From the NCBI RefSeq assembly GCF_000003815.2, contig NC_049979.1, forward strand, positions 26,207,213 to 26,271,212: 64,000 nucleotides of DNA, written 5' to 3'. The notes under the pieces are model-generated. The model had not been told where the DNA came from, did not search any database, and saw only the letters and a program-made list of their open reading frames with translations. Each line of letters begins with the position of its first letter. The first letter of the stretch is position 1. The stretch is from Branchiostoma floridae (taxonomy: Eukaryota > Chordata > Leptocardii > Amphioxiformes > Branchiostomatidae). Of the stretch, positions 33,533-45,334 are shown one piece after another. The position numbers were made by a program, and so were the translations under genes.

Positions 33533-36500
33533 ATGATGGGCCCACGAGTGGCGGTACCCGTGGGGCTGCTGGTTCTACTCGCTATTGCTGCGGGCGGGAC
33601 GGCTCAAGGTAAGATTTTTTTGACATGATAATTTCATACTTTCTAACATAGTCAGCATTACTGTTTAAGTAGCTTAGAATTTTCAACAGCCAAGCCTAGG
33701 AAAACTAGGATTATGATAGCGTTTCCGTTTATGCTCCATGCCAAATGGCGATACGCGTTTTTAACTGGGCTTTGTGGAAATTGACTGAAAACATGCCGTG
33801 GGTGGAGGTAAGGAAACAGTGCATGATGGGAAGGCAGGTTGCTGGAGGTTAGGAAGTACTGCATGATGGGTAGGCGGGTGGACGGAGGTGCAGTCAAGGT
33901 CGCAGCCCACAGTATTTCTCCGCGACCGTCTATGACGTAGGGGAAAGAAAGTAGTACAGCCTAGATCTGAAAGCATTTGTAAACACATCATGTGAAAGGC
34001 AGCGGGGTATGAACTTTACTGTATGGTAGCACGACAAGTTGACATTCAGATCGTATGAGTAGGATTGTGAAGTTTGCCCATTGGAAGTATAAATGCGCGT
34101 GACCTTTACAGCTGACTGCCTGGGTGAGTCGCCTGCAGTTCCGTATGGCCCTGCATGGCCCTATTTAAAAGAGAGCTTCAAAATTTAAGAAAAAACGACA
34201 ACTTTTCTTTGATTTTCAGTTATTTTGTAGATTCAACCCTCAACTTCAACATACTAGTTTGTCGTACTTGAAAACTGCACCCTACTATAAATTTATCGAC
34301 ATTGATTTGAGTCACCTTGCGGTCCTTAATTATAGAAATCCCATAGGCGAAAAACCTCAAGGTAGCATAACACAATATTAATGGGCGAACCCCGGGGTCT
34401 ATGACGCGGGTAGACAGTACGGATAAAACTGTCGAAGGCTCGGTAGAAAGCCCTATTTGAGAGACGGCCAGACATAACCTGTGCTGCGTGGTCAAAGAAG
34501 GTGTCGACTTTGAGACTGCATGATTTGGATTGTGAAAGTTTTCTATTTTGTGTATAAATGCGCCCCATTACGCAACTGCCCTTCCGGTGTGAGTCAGCTT
34601 CAGTTCAGTGACCTCCGCAGAGGGGCATTTCAAAGAGAGCGTGAGAAGACGATACGCCGACAGAATTTTTTTTGTATTTTGATATTTTGTGGTTTGTACC
34701 TTCAACTCAAACATATCCGTTTTGGGTATTCCAAAAGTGCACCCTACTATATTTTTTAATGCGTCGAAGCCAGTCACCTTGAGGCCCTTAACTATAGAAA
34801 CCCCATGGGCCGAAAACTGTGTTCTGCTACCTCAACCCGTAGGTCACCCTAGAACGCCCTATTCTCTTAGATACTCCGTGAGCCGAGAAAATGTGTTTCT
34901 AGCATTCACATATTGAGGGGCTAGAAGGCATCTTTTTTGTAATCACCATTTTTACAAGTTCTGTGATGATCGCGGGACGTTCAGAAGTTTTTACGTGTTC
35001 CGCAAAAGATTGCAGGACGTTCTGCGGAATCGTTTTCATGTTACACTTTTTTAAAATTATCAAAATTAAATACGATATTTGGCACGGAAATTGTAAATTT
35101 GTATACAGGGACGTATGAAAGGCACATGTCTACCAGAAACAATTTTTTTTCCATGCTACAATTAGAGCATTCCTGGTATTTTGTATCGGGGTGGTTTTCC
35201 AGTGGGATGAAATTTCTTCAAGGTACTTGTTAAGGTGTGCTTGATGGGAAGGCAGGTGGGCGGAGGTTAGGAAACACTGCATGATGGGAAGGCAGGTGGA
35301 TGGATATCAGGAAACACTGCATTATGGGTAGGCCTGCATAATTAACGTTTCACATCTGCCAGTCTGCCATGCAGATATTCCGTGCATTATAAAATAACAG
35401 AGAACGCTGTGGCTTTCGAAAAACTTTTTAAAACTTATTTGTGCTTAACCTTTTTACAGTTTACCCTTCAGTGAACCCCAAAGTGTGATAGTCCATTACC
35501 TGTACGTCTTTTAAAAATTAATATCAAAGTCCCCAAATTCAACAATTTTAAGTAACATATGCCAGGTGTGAAAATAGAGTACTTTGGACATAAGCTCTGC
35601 ACACCTCTTTACCAAAATTCAGGTCATTTGGTTTCAATACAAGGGCATGGAAGCCCAAAATATTTTGTGGACAAAAATGGCCAAATATCGGAAAATAACT
35701 CATTTTTGAAGTGAGGTATGCATAAAGTGTTGATAAGCCCTGTGGGCATATGTCTAATGCATCTCTGTACCAAATTTCATGTCATTTGGTTTCTGAATAC
35801 AACGGCAATGGAGCCAAAAATATACATTTTTAGTAGAAAATGGCAGAAAACCCAAAAATAACAAATCTTTTAAGTAATCTATGAAAAAAGTTTTCATATG
35901 TTAGATACATAATGAAGCCATTCTGTCAATTTCAATTTGGAATGTTGATATAGTAGAAAAAGAAGTTAATCGACAGCACACAGCATATGTTCCAAAATGC
36001 AACGTGTTCTGCTTTATCCAAGAGGTTGCCACCAATACCTTACCGCAACCAACACAATACACACGTTCGAAACGTGTGTTCCGGATGGGTATGCGTGTGC
36101 CTTTGACGAAGTAATTATTCTTGTTGTTTCCCAACCACAAAAGGTTTCACCGTGAGGGCACAGTCGTATGGATGGGATGATCCGGGTTTCCGGGATGTCC
36201 CCTACAATTCCAGAGACCTCACCTACATTGTCGTTGGCGGACAGAAGAGCAACATTGATGAAGGCCGTGAGTACACGTCATGGTTATTGTTCCGTCATGG
36301 TTATTATTCCAAATATAGCTCTTCGACAGAAACGACGTATCTCTCTTTTTCCAACCGTTGGAACAGCGTATGTGTTATCAATACTTTTGAATCTGATTCA
36401 ACATACTATTAGATTAATCGAAAGACACAAGTTTCTAAGTTACAAAAAATCAGGATTTTTTTGCAGAAAAAAGCCCATTTGCATTACACTGTTGTTCAAG

Positions 36501-39500
36501 TGATAGAAATTAAAGTGTCATACATGAATGATTTTGAGCATCTATTTCTTTTATAACGTCAGTTAAGCGGGGGCATCAGGTGTTCATTTTGAATGAGCAG
36601 ACCGGACAAGTTGTAGACAAGGCTGCTTTCGACACCCATGGCGACTCTGAGGCGGCGACAAAAATGACAGCCTTTCTGGGCGGCGTTGCAGAGGTAACCA
36701 TAGTCGATATACCGGTCACCGTTGCAAGAAGGGGCGACCAGTTTATGGTTTGGCTTCTTCTTAGTACACAGTTTGAGTTATTGTCCGAAACATAGATTTT
36801 TGGGGTATGTATGCTATCATTTGGGCTAATAAAGACAGTTATGAAAATCATATGTTTCCAAATTACTTAAAGTCTACAAACTTTAAGTTTAACGCATTTT
36901 TTTCTGCTGGCAGGTGTAACGTTAATGAATGTTGAAGCACAAACTTATGGGTAGAGTAAATAAGAACTAATGCAGCATCTTATTACAGGTACCTGCCTTG
37001 ACTCGGATGTAGTACCTCCTGTTCTTTATTTAAGACAAAATGTAATGCGTCTCAGATCTTTCAAGCATCTTAATTGTTTAAACACGCATTTATGTTTGCG
37101 ATAGTCGTTTCTGTAAACTTGAAACCTAAATAAGGTTCACACGTGCGTGTATAATCAAGTCCGTATGGCAGTATCAAAGCATATAGTACACAGGTCACTG
37201 AACAAATAGCAGAAATCAGACAAATAAAGCCAGATGACATGCCAGTGGAGTTAGCTGGCCGAGGAGTATGGTTTTTCAACACACAATTATCTGGATATAT
37301 TTGTCCCATTTCTGTTATTTCTCTAGCCAACTGTTGAACCTGGTAGAGGCTAATAATCTTATATGGACCCCATCGGGACTTGAATATAGACGCACGTGTG
37401 AACCCTGCGTTAGAGGAACATGCTATACTTACTGCAGTGTCATATCAACGACAAGAATGTGTAATAAAAGTTAAACGTTGGTTAGAACTTTCCGATCACG
37501 TTCGGACACGTCATACTTCAGGCAATCTGATATCTCATCTTTGCTCCCATTTCGCTGCAGGGACGGATCATAGTTGTCGTTGTTCACGACAGCGGCGGCA
37601 GAATCCCGGTCAATCTAGCACCGTACGGGGCTACAATTACTTATCTAGGTGCCGTATCTATATTTTTCTAATTCCTTACGTGCAGGAACAGATATCCTAA
37701 TCTATATACAGCCTAAAACTGTTCTTACGTTAGGCAGACCGTCACTTCTGGTAGGTTTGGAGATGATAGGAGAGATTGAAGCAGATTCTGGCTGAACGAT
37801 GTATCATGAGGTATTATGTAGATGGTCCGTCTTTGTGTACTAGTAGTAGTATCATGCAGTGGTAGTTGGTAAGTATTTGAAGGACTGAGTGGCGCCGAAT
37901 GGCAGCTCTCTCCAGACCCTTGCGATTTAGCCCCGCCTATTGTAAGCTCCTCGCAATTCAGCCCATGGCTGCGAAAAGAGAGTATTCGGCCCACCCAATA
38001 ACAATAACAATATCTTTACATCCCATGACAGGGCTCAGAGAGTCCTACGCCATGATTACCCAAAAGGGACCAAAGCCATCTTGGTTCGTGGAGAAAAGGA
38101 GCGCTCGACGTGCTGGACCAACTATTGTAGAGTCGTTTGTACCACCAGGTGAAGAAAACATTTTGTCTTGTGTTGCGAGTATTTAACCATTAAGCCATTC
38201 TGTCAATTTCAAATTGGAATGTTGATATAGTAGAAAAAGAAGTTAAGCGACAGCACACAGCATATGTTCCAAAATGCACCTTGTTCTGTTATATCCGAGA
38301 GGTTGCCACCAATACGTACCTTACCGCAACCAACACAATACACAGGTTCAGGACGTGTGTTCCGGATGGGTATGCGTGTGCCTTTGACGAAGTAATGAAG
38401 ATGCGTTATGTTTTTCGATGACGCGTTATTCTGTGTACTGACTTCATGTCTTGAGCTAAGATTTCACAAGGTGCTACGTTAACTGCCAATACAGAGGCAT
38501 TTAGTTCAAGGATATTCTTGTTGTTTCCCAGCCACAAAAGGTTTCACCGTGAGGGCACAGTCGTATGCATGGGAGGATCCGGGTTTCCGGGATGTCCCCT
38601 ACAATTCCAGAGATCTCACCTACATTGTCGTTGGCGGACAGAAGAGCAACATTGATGAAGGCCGTGAGTAGACGTTGTATTTCCTATTAAAGCACCTGGA
38701 CAAAAACGATTTATCTCTCCTTTTCCAGCCGTTGGGACAGCGTCCGTGTTATCAATACTTTTGAATCAACATAGATTAATCGAAAGACACGAGTTTTAAA
38801 GTTTTGAAAATTCTAAATTTTCTCGCAGAAAAAGGCCCGATTGCATTACACTGTCCTTCAAGCGATGAAAAATCAACAGAAATACACGAAGAATTTTGAG
38901 GATCTATTTCTTTTATAATGTCAGTTAAGCGGGGGCATCAGGTGTTCATTTTGAATGAGCAGACCGGACAAGTTGTAGACAAGGCTGCTTTCGACACCTG
39001 GGTCCATGGCGACGCTGAGGCGGCGAAAAAAATGGCAACCTTTCTGGTAGACACTGCAGAGGTAACGTAGAAACGTAGATTTTTATGTATGGTATCATTT
39101 GGGCTAATTACGACAGTTCTGAAAATCATAGGTTTCCAAATGACTTGAAGTTTAACGCGTTTTTTCTGCTGGCAGGTATAACGTTCATGAATGTTGAAGC
39201 ACAAACTTATGGGTATAGTAAACAACTAATGCAGCATCTTAAGTGCTCTATACTTATTACAGGTACCTACCTTGACTCGGATGTAGTACCTCCTGTTCGT
39301 TATCAAAGATAAAATATGATGTGTTTTAGATTTTTCAACTATCATGATCGTTTAAACGAGCATTTCGTTTGCAATTGTCGTTTCTGTAAACTTGATACCT
39401 TAGAGGAATATGCTATACTTACTACAGACATAAGTGTCATATCAAGGACAAGAATGTCTAATAAAAGTTAAAACGTTGGTTAGAACTTTCCGATCACGTT

Positions 39501-42500
39501 CGGGCACGTCATACTTCAGGCAATCTTATATCATATCTCATCTTTGTTCCTATTTCACTGCAGGGACGGATCATAGCTGTTGTTGTTCATGACAGCGGCG
39601 ACTTTACAGGAGGACTATCCAGTGTATTAGCACCATACGGATCTACAATTACTTATCTAGGTGCCTATATCTTTTTTAATTTCCTCTGTGCAGGAACAGA
39701 TAGTCTAATCTATATATAGCCGACAACTCCTCTTACGTTTAGCAGACTATCACTTCTGGTAGGTTTGGAGATGAATGGAGAGATTGAAGCAAATTCTGGC
39801 TGAATGATGTTTTATGACGTCATTCAGGCTTAGGTCACATTTCCGAATCGGGGCCCGGTCGGGATGTTTTAAGAAACGAAAAATTAAAATGTATACCTAA
39901 AAGTATACACAAATCTTGCCCATGAACCATATTTTGACGTTTCGTGTATATTGATGTCTTTCAAATAATTATTCTTTTCGCTTCCGAAAGCTGGCCGGCC
40001 GGGCCCCGGTTTGGAAATGTGACCTAAGTCTTACAGGGTCACCACCGGGCGCCTTTGGGCGATGTCCTTGATCTGCTCTCGGACATAACAAAGTAAAGGG
40101 GGGAGGCACAATTTCTATTGTAACTTTATGCCATACAATGTAGATAGGCCGTCTTTGTTTACTAGTAGTAGTATCATGACTTGGTAGCTGGCAAGTATTT
40201 GAAGGATTGACACATCTAAACATCTCATGACAGGGCGCAGAGAGTCCTACGCCATGATTACCCAGAAGGGACCAAAACCATCTTGGTTCGTGGAGAAAAG
40301 GAGCGCTAAAGGTGCTGGACCAACTACTGTAGAGGCGTTTATACCACCAGGTAAAGAAAACATTTTATCTCGAGTTTGCGAGTATTCATTTTATATTTTT
40401 CCTATGTGTGGTGTCTTTCATTGACAAAGAATATTTATTAGTACAGAGCCAGGGACCATTATATCGTTAGCATTTTTAGGATTGGTTAGATATACAATTA
40501 AGCCATTCGGTCAATTTCAAATTGAAGTGTTGATATGGTAGAAAAGAAGTAAGCGTCAGCACACAGTTTATATTCCAAAATGCACCGTGTTGTTATATCC
40601 GAGAGGTTGCCACCAATGCCTTAATGCCTCCAACACAATACACACGTTCGAAACGGGTGTTCCGGGTGGGTAGGCGGGTGTTCTGGATGGGTAGGCAGGT
40701 ACCTTTGACGAAGTAATGAAGATGCGTTATGTTTTTCGATGACGTGTTATGCTATGTACTGACTTNNNNNNNNNNNNNNNNNNNNNNNNNNNNNNNNNNN
40801 NNNNNNNNNNNNNNNNNNNNNNNNNNNNNNNNNNNNNNNNNNNNNNNNNNNNNNNNNNNNNNNNNNNNNNNNNNNNNNNNNNNNNNNNNNNNNNNNNNNN
40901 NNNNNNNNNNNNNNNNNNNNNNNNNNNNNNNNNNNNNNNNNNNNNNNNNNNNNNNNNNNNNNNNNNNNNNNNNNNNNNNNNNNNNNNNNNNNNNNNNNNN
41001 NNNNNNNNNNNNNNNNNNNNNNNNNNNNNNNNNNNNNNNNNNNNNNNNNNNNNNNNNNNNNNNNNNNNNNNNNNNNNNNNNNNNNNNNNNNNNCAATACT
41101 TTTGAATCACATAGATTAATCGAAAGACACGAGTTTTAAAGTTCTGAAAATTTTAAATTTTCTCGCAGAAAAAGGCCCGATTGCATTACACTGTCCTTCA
41201 AGCGATGAAAAATCAACAGAAATACACGAAGAATTTTGAGGATCTATTTCTTTTATAATGTCAGTTAAGCGAGGGCATCAGGTGTTCATTTTGAATGAGC
41301 AGACCGGACAAGTTGTAGACAAGGCTGCTTTCGACACCTGGGTCCATGGCGACGCTGAGGCGGCGAAAAAAATGGCAACCTTTCTGGGAGGTGCTGCAGA
41401 GGTAACGTAGAAACGTAGATTTTTATGTATGGTATCATTTGGGCTAATTACGACAGTTCTGAAAATCATAGGTTTCCAAATGACTTGAAGTTTAACGCGT
41501 TTTTCTGCTGGCAGGTATAACGTTCATGAATGTTGAAGCACAAACTTATGGGTATAGTAAACAACTAATGCAGCATCTTAAGTGCTTTATACTTATTACA
41601 GGTACCTACCTTGACTCGGATGTAGTACCTCCTGTTCCTTATCAAAGATCAAATATGATGTGTTTTAGATTTTTCAACTATCATGATCGTTTAAACGAGC
41701 ATTTCGTTTGCGATGGTCGTTTCTGTAAACTTGATACCTTAGAGGAATATGCTATACTTACTACAGACATAAGTGTCATATCAACGACAAGAATGTCTAA
41801 TAAAAGATAAACGTTGGTTAGAACTTTCCGATCACGTTCGGGCACGTCATACTTCAGGCAATCTTACATCATATCTCATCTTTGTTCCTATTTCGCTGCA
41901 GGGACGGATCATAGCTGTTGTTGTTCATGACAGCGGCGACTTTACAGGAGGACTATCCAGTGTATTAGCACCATACGGATCTACAATTACTTATCTAGGT
42001 GCCTATATCTTTTTTAATTTCTTCTGTGCAGGAACAGATATTCTAATCTATATATTGCCGACAACTCCTCTTACGTTTGGCACACTATCACTTCTGGTAG
42101 GTTTGGAGATGAATGGAGAGATTGAAGCAAATTCTGGCTGAATGGTGTTTTATGACGTCATTCAGGCTTAGGTCACATTTCCGAATCGGGGCCCGGTCGG
42201 GATGTTTTAAGAAACGAAAAATTAAAATGTATACCTAAAAGTATGCACAAATCTTGCCCATGAATCATATTTTGACGTTTTGTGTATGTTGATGTCTTTC
42301 ATATAATTATTCTTTTCGCTTCCGAAAGCTGGCCGGCCGGGCCCCGGTTTGGAAATGTGACCTAAGTCTTACAGGGTCACCACCGGGCGCCTTTTGGCGA
42401 TGTCCTTGATCTGCTCTCGGACATAACAAAGTAAAGGGGGAGGCACAATTTCTATTGTACCTTTATGCCATACAATGTAGATAGGCCGTCTTTGTTTACT

Positions 42501-43353
42501 AGTAGTAGTATCATGACTTGGTAGCTGGCAAGTATTTGAAGGATTGACACATCTAAACATCTCATGACAGGGCGCAGAGAGTCCTACGCCATGATTACCC
42601 AGAAGGGACCAAAACCATCTTGGTTCGTGGAGAAAAGGAGCGCTAAAGGTGCTGGACCAACTATTGTAGAGGCGTTTATACCACCAGGTAAAGAAAACAT
42701 TTTGTCTCGAGTTTGCGAGTATTCATTTTATATTTTTCCTATGTGCGGTTTCTTTCATTGACAAAGAATATTTATTAGTACAGAGCCAGGGACCATTATA
42801 TCGTTAGTATTTTTAGCATTGGTTAGATATATAATTAAGCCATTCGGTCACCTTTGTTCCCTTTGGAATCCAAGTTGTCTTCAGTCTGAATTGTCTTACA
42901 ACGTTTCCTTTTGGACAACTGAAATTGTCTTCATTCATAGTTAGAGTATAAAAAACTGATGTTCGTTAACAAAATCAAAATCGATTCTTCTCGTCTTAGA
43001 AATATTTCGTATATTCCCTTTCAGCCGGGACACTTGAAGACCACGAAGTCGACAACGACAAAGACCGGTAAGCTATCATCAGTTTGGCTCATATGCATAG
43101 CCTTGTCACATATTTCTGGATATAGTCCGTATTTCCATTTATCACATCACTGTGCTGTTATCGATAATATTCTGTTGCTATGTATTTGGCCTCGTGTGTA
43201 GTATCGTTGTCATATTGAGCTCTATGTGAAGAAATGCGGCTGTTTAATTGTATCAACAGTTAATTGGTGCAAATGTCACATTTGCTTAAATAGCCATTCT
43301 CTATCAAACTGCTGATGGTTGTATTTACTGTATATTGCAGGGACGAGCTGTGA
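33533..43353 (+). CDS. Three-module ILEI/FAM3-like protein with signal peptide and C-terminal RDEL
   Basis: The signal-peptide exon 33524-33608 starts at ATG 33533 (MMGPRVAVPVGLLVLLAIAA, then GGTAQ). Then come module A (36144-36266, 36563-36693, 37561-37648, 38032-38148), module B (38541-38663, 38925-39061, 39564-39660, 40234-40350) and module C (first exon in a gap, then 41265-41401, 41902-41998, 42571-42687). A linker exon 43025-43067 and terminal exon 43341-43353 follow. Each module has RGHQVFILNEQTGQVVDKAA, FDT, GRII plus V-rich strand, PYG(A/S)TITYLG, RESYAMITQKG and GP(T)nVE, the ILEI/PANDER fold shared by FAM3 proteins and the POMGNT1 stem domain. All phases fit; A is about 153 residues, B 158. 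The tail reads AGTLEDHEVDNDKDRDEL-stop, predicting ER retrieval. Total is about 510 residues. Sugar binding or an ER-lumen role is inference; no catalytic residues are evident. Confidence 0.8.
33790..33895 (+). repeat. GCATGATGGGAAGGCAGG minisatellite, cluster 1
   Basis: Two units of about 45 bp (GGAGGTNAGGAAACAGTGCA then TGATGGGAAGGCAGG). A second cluster of three units lies at 35240-35335, about 1.45 kb to the right. Confidence 0.75.
34060..34915 (+). repeat. Diverged tandem duplication of about 450 bp, each with TATAAATGCGC
   Basis: Segments from about 34060 and 34510 align loosely: ATTGTGAA..., TATAAATGCGC, GTGAGTC, CCCTCAACTTCAACATA / CCTTCAACTCAAACATA, GCACCCTACTATA, AGTCACCTTG and ACTATAGAAA. 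It lies in the first coding intron of the ILEI-like gene. Confidence 0.7.
35240..35335 (+). repeat. GCATGATGGGAAGGCAGG minisatellite, cluster 2
   Basis: Three units matching cluster 1 at 33790-33895. Confidence 0.75.
35560..35870 (+). repeat. Two diverged units of about 170 bp
   Basis: Both contain ACC(A)AA(A)TTCAGGTCATTTGG or ATTTCATGTCATTTGGTTTC, then AATGGCCAAAT / AATGGCAGAAA. Intronic. Confidence 0.55.
36144..38148 (+). repeat. ILEI module A (four exons)
   Basis: The most divergent of the three modules. FDTHGDSEAATK lacks the two extra residues WV present in B and C, and the third exon is nine nt shorter. Its last intron lacks the MITE found in B and C. Confidence 0.8.
37893..37990 (+). 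repeat. Dispersed repeat GAATGGCAGCT...CAGACCC, copy 1
   Basis: GAATGGCAGCTCTCTCCAGA, then CCCTTGCGATTTAGCCCC and AAGCTCCTCGCAATTCAGCC match a copy at 61149-61225. In one frame both keep SRP, FSP and YKLLAIQ-like residues, but no gene is evident. Confidence 0.65.
38541..40350 (+). repeat. ILEI module B (four exons)
   Basis: The 2.34-kb unit is nearly identical to module C, introns included, so the B/C duplication is recent. All exons begin and end in phases that keep the module 1-1. Confidence 0.85.
39829..40028. mobile_element. GC-ended MITE, copy 2 (module B intron)
   Basis: 200 bp with perfect outer inverted repeats CTTAGGTCACATTTCC / GGAAATGTGACCTAAG and inner GGGGCCCGGTCGGGATG / GGCCGGCCGGGCCCC. 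A clear target duplication was not resolved. Confidence 0.8.
40766..41093. other. Sized assembly gap (328 N) covering ILEI module C exon 1
   Basis: From the module B spacing (unit 2340 bp), the first exon of module C is expected at about 40881-41003, inside this gap. Confidence 0.9.
41094..42687 (+). repeat. ILEI module C (three visible exons)
   Basis: Exons 41265-41401, 41902-41998 and 42571-42687 match module B with few changes (for example FLGGAAE against FLVDTAE, and GPTIVEAF against GPTTVEAF). Confidence 0.85.
42167..42366. mobile_element. GC-ended MITE, copy 3 (module C intron)
   Basis: Same 200-bp element at the same position as in module B, so it was copied by the module duplication rather than inserted independently. 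Confidence 0.8.
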
Positions 43354-43375
43354 ATGCCTGCTGGCGAACCTCTTG

Positions 43376-43381
43376 AATAAA
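43376..43381 (+). terminator. AATAAA polyadenylation signal of the ILEI-like gene
   Basis: AATAAA lies 23 bp after the TGA at 43351-43353, which would give a very short 3' UTR. Confidence 0.55.
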
Positions 43382-43399
43382 AGTCTACTCGGCATGGTT

Positions 43400-45330
43400 A
43401 GCTTACTCTTTCCTGGTAACTATCGAGCCTGTACTTCTTGTACAGGGTTTTTTAATAGGATGCTATATTTTGCAACTCATTCTCTGTGGTCTTTGTAAAA
43501 TCTATGTTGAGTAGATACTTGTTTCTTCCCATCCTCCCTTATAAAGTATGGCATCCTTATGTTATTAGATAGGAAAGCTGACAGCAGATGGAAACCTAGG
43601 ACAATTTGTATGGAGAAACTAATCAAGAAAACGTAGCAGCATTAAGAATAGATTGAAAAACCAATTCCAACAGTATATAGCACGCAAGGGAATGTCGTAC
43701 ATTGGTCAAGTTTCAGATCATGCGAAGGACCAAACATACAAAAGGCCATTTGTAACTCAATATGTCAGTAATATCTTAACATTAGATGCCAACATGATAA
43801 TATCGATGCAGTTTGTTAGGTGGAAAACTGTTGTCAGCTGAACAAAAACCCCCAAAAGGCAGGTGAAAGGAGCTTTACGGTACCATTGCTGCATCCACAG
43901 TGTGACAGTCAGGAGAGACAAAACCTCCGGGTTCTGTGGAGAATGTTTTGCGAGGATTATGCAGTAATTGTGTTTGACATGGTGGCCACCATATCTGCAG
44001 TTTACAACCTTCAGAGTCAAAGGCAATTACTGATATGATAGGAGAAGATGAGATGAGGCAGTGAGGCTGGCTGTGAAACATTGTGGGATAGTGGTGTATT
44101 ACGAAATAATAGTGCAAATTACTAGCAAGCCTATATAGTAATAATTGTGTTGACATTTAGCTTTGTCATCTTCTGAATTAACAAATTCTACTCTGTTCGA
44201 AGGCTCTAAATGTAGGTTTCTAGTGTATAATCTTATTTCTGTACTAGATATAACTTTTCATCTTCCAGTAGATTTTTATTAGACGTTGCTGATACTGAGG
44301 TTATAAGGTCAGTGTTGTTAGTTTATAAGACACCAGGGTGTTAGAAATATGAAGTGTGTGAGCATAGCTTTACTGTTAAGTAAGAATCAGTTATATTACT
44401 TGTAACCGACAATTTAGTATTTCTTTCGTATAAACTAGACTCTTTTATAGAGGTGCTGCGGAATTTTGTGTTATTGTGTTATTATGTAGAGGTGCTGCGG
44501 AATTTTGTGTTATTATGTAGAGGTGCTGCAGAATTTTGTGTCAATAATAATTGTGAGATTAACACAGATATCCCTATGAGAAGATAGAGAAGAGATACCA
44601 TCATGCACTAAACCCAGAGAAGTGATGTCTTGTTTAACTCACAACTAGAACTGATCGCTTAGTTACGTATGTCCTTTTTGTGCATTTGCTTTGAAACTTT
44701 TTAATATAAGATGTGCAGTTTTGGTACCACACACCCGTGTCTGTTGTCTTTGTGTCCATTATAGGATTGCTAGTGACAAACTCCTTTAGAGAACAACTAA
44801 ACGTACACAGCACAATATTTCTGGTCTGATATGGGCCCCGATGAAAGACCCGCATTTATCAATTGATAAACACAGTTTTGTTTATTCAGTTGGATGAAGG
44901 GAAAAGGTATCTCTTTAACAAAATGACCCCTGAAATTTGGAAAGTGAGATTGATAATGATAGACAAGTGGAGCTTTTAATTTTGACTTGGATTCAGTTTG
45001 GTCTATTTGGCTGTGTCTAAGTTAGGTCGGTAAGTAGGCTCTTGTTGGGCTTGATAAAAACAAACACTACACGCGGTATAAAACTAAACTGAAAAAGGGT
45101 CACTTTTGCATAAACACATAATAATAACGGTTTTATTTGGTGCTCAACATGTACAGAATGGCAGGGCTCTAACACTAGGCCCTGAATTGCTCTTGTACAT
45201 ACATCAACGTACCATAACAAACTTTACACAGGACATTTAAAATCATTCATATTTGTCAGCGTATTAAGATATCTAAAATTTACATATTTGATTGAGCAAT
45301 AAAATCAACGCATATGGTAAAAACAACGCA
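43400..45330. other. No gene; small tandem repeat at about 44450-44545
   Basis: AGAGGTGCTGCGGAATTTTG followed by TGTTATTATGT occurs three times. No exons recognised. Confidence 0.5.
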
Positions 45331-45334
45331 GTCT

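Noticed and set aside
36152-36412. Larger ORFs running past the ILEI exon borders
   Set aside because: The GTGAGT and CAG borders and the phase-1 pattern repeated in modules B and C define the exons better.
40727-41139. ORFs made almost entirely of X
   Set aside because: They are artefacts of the N gap.
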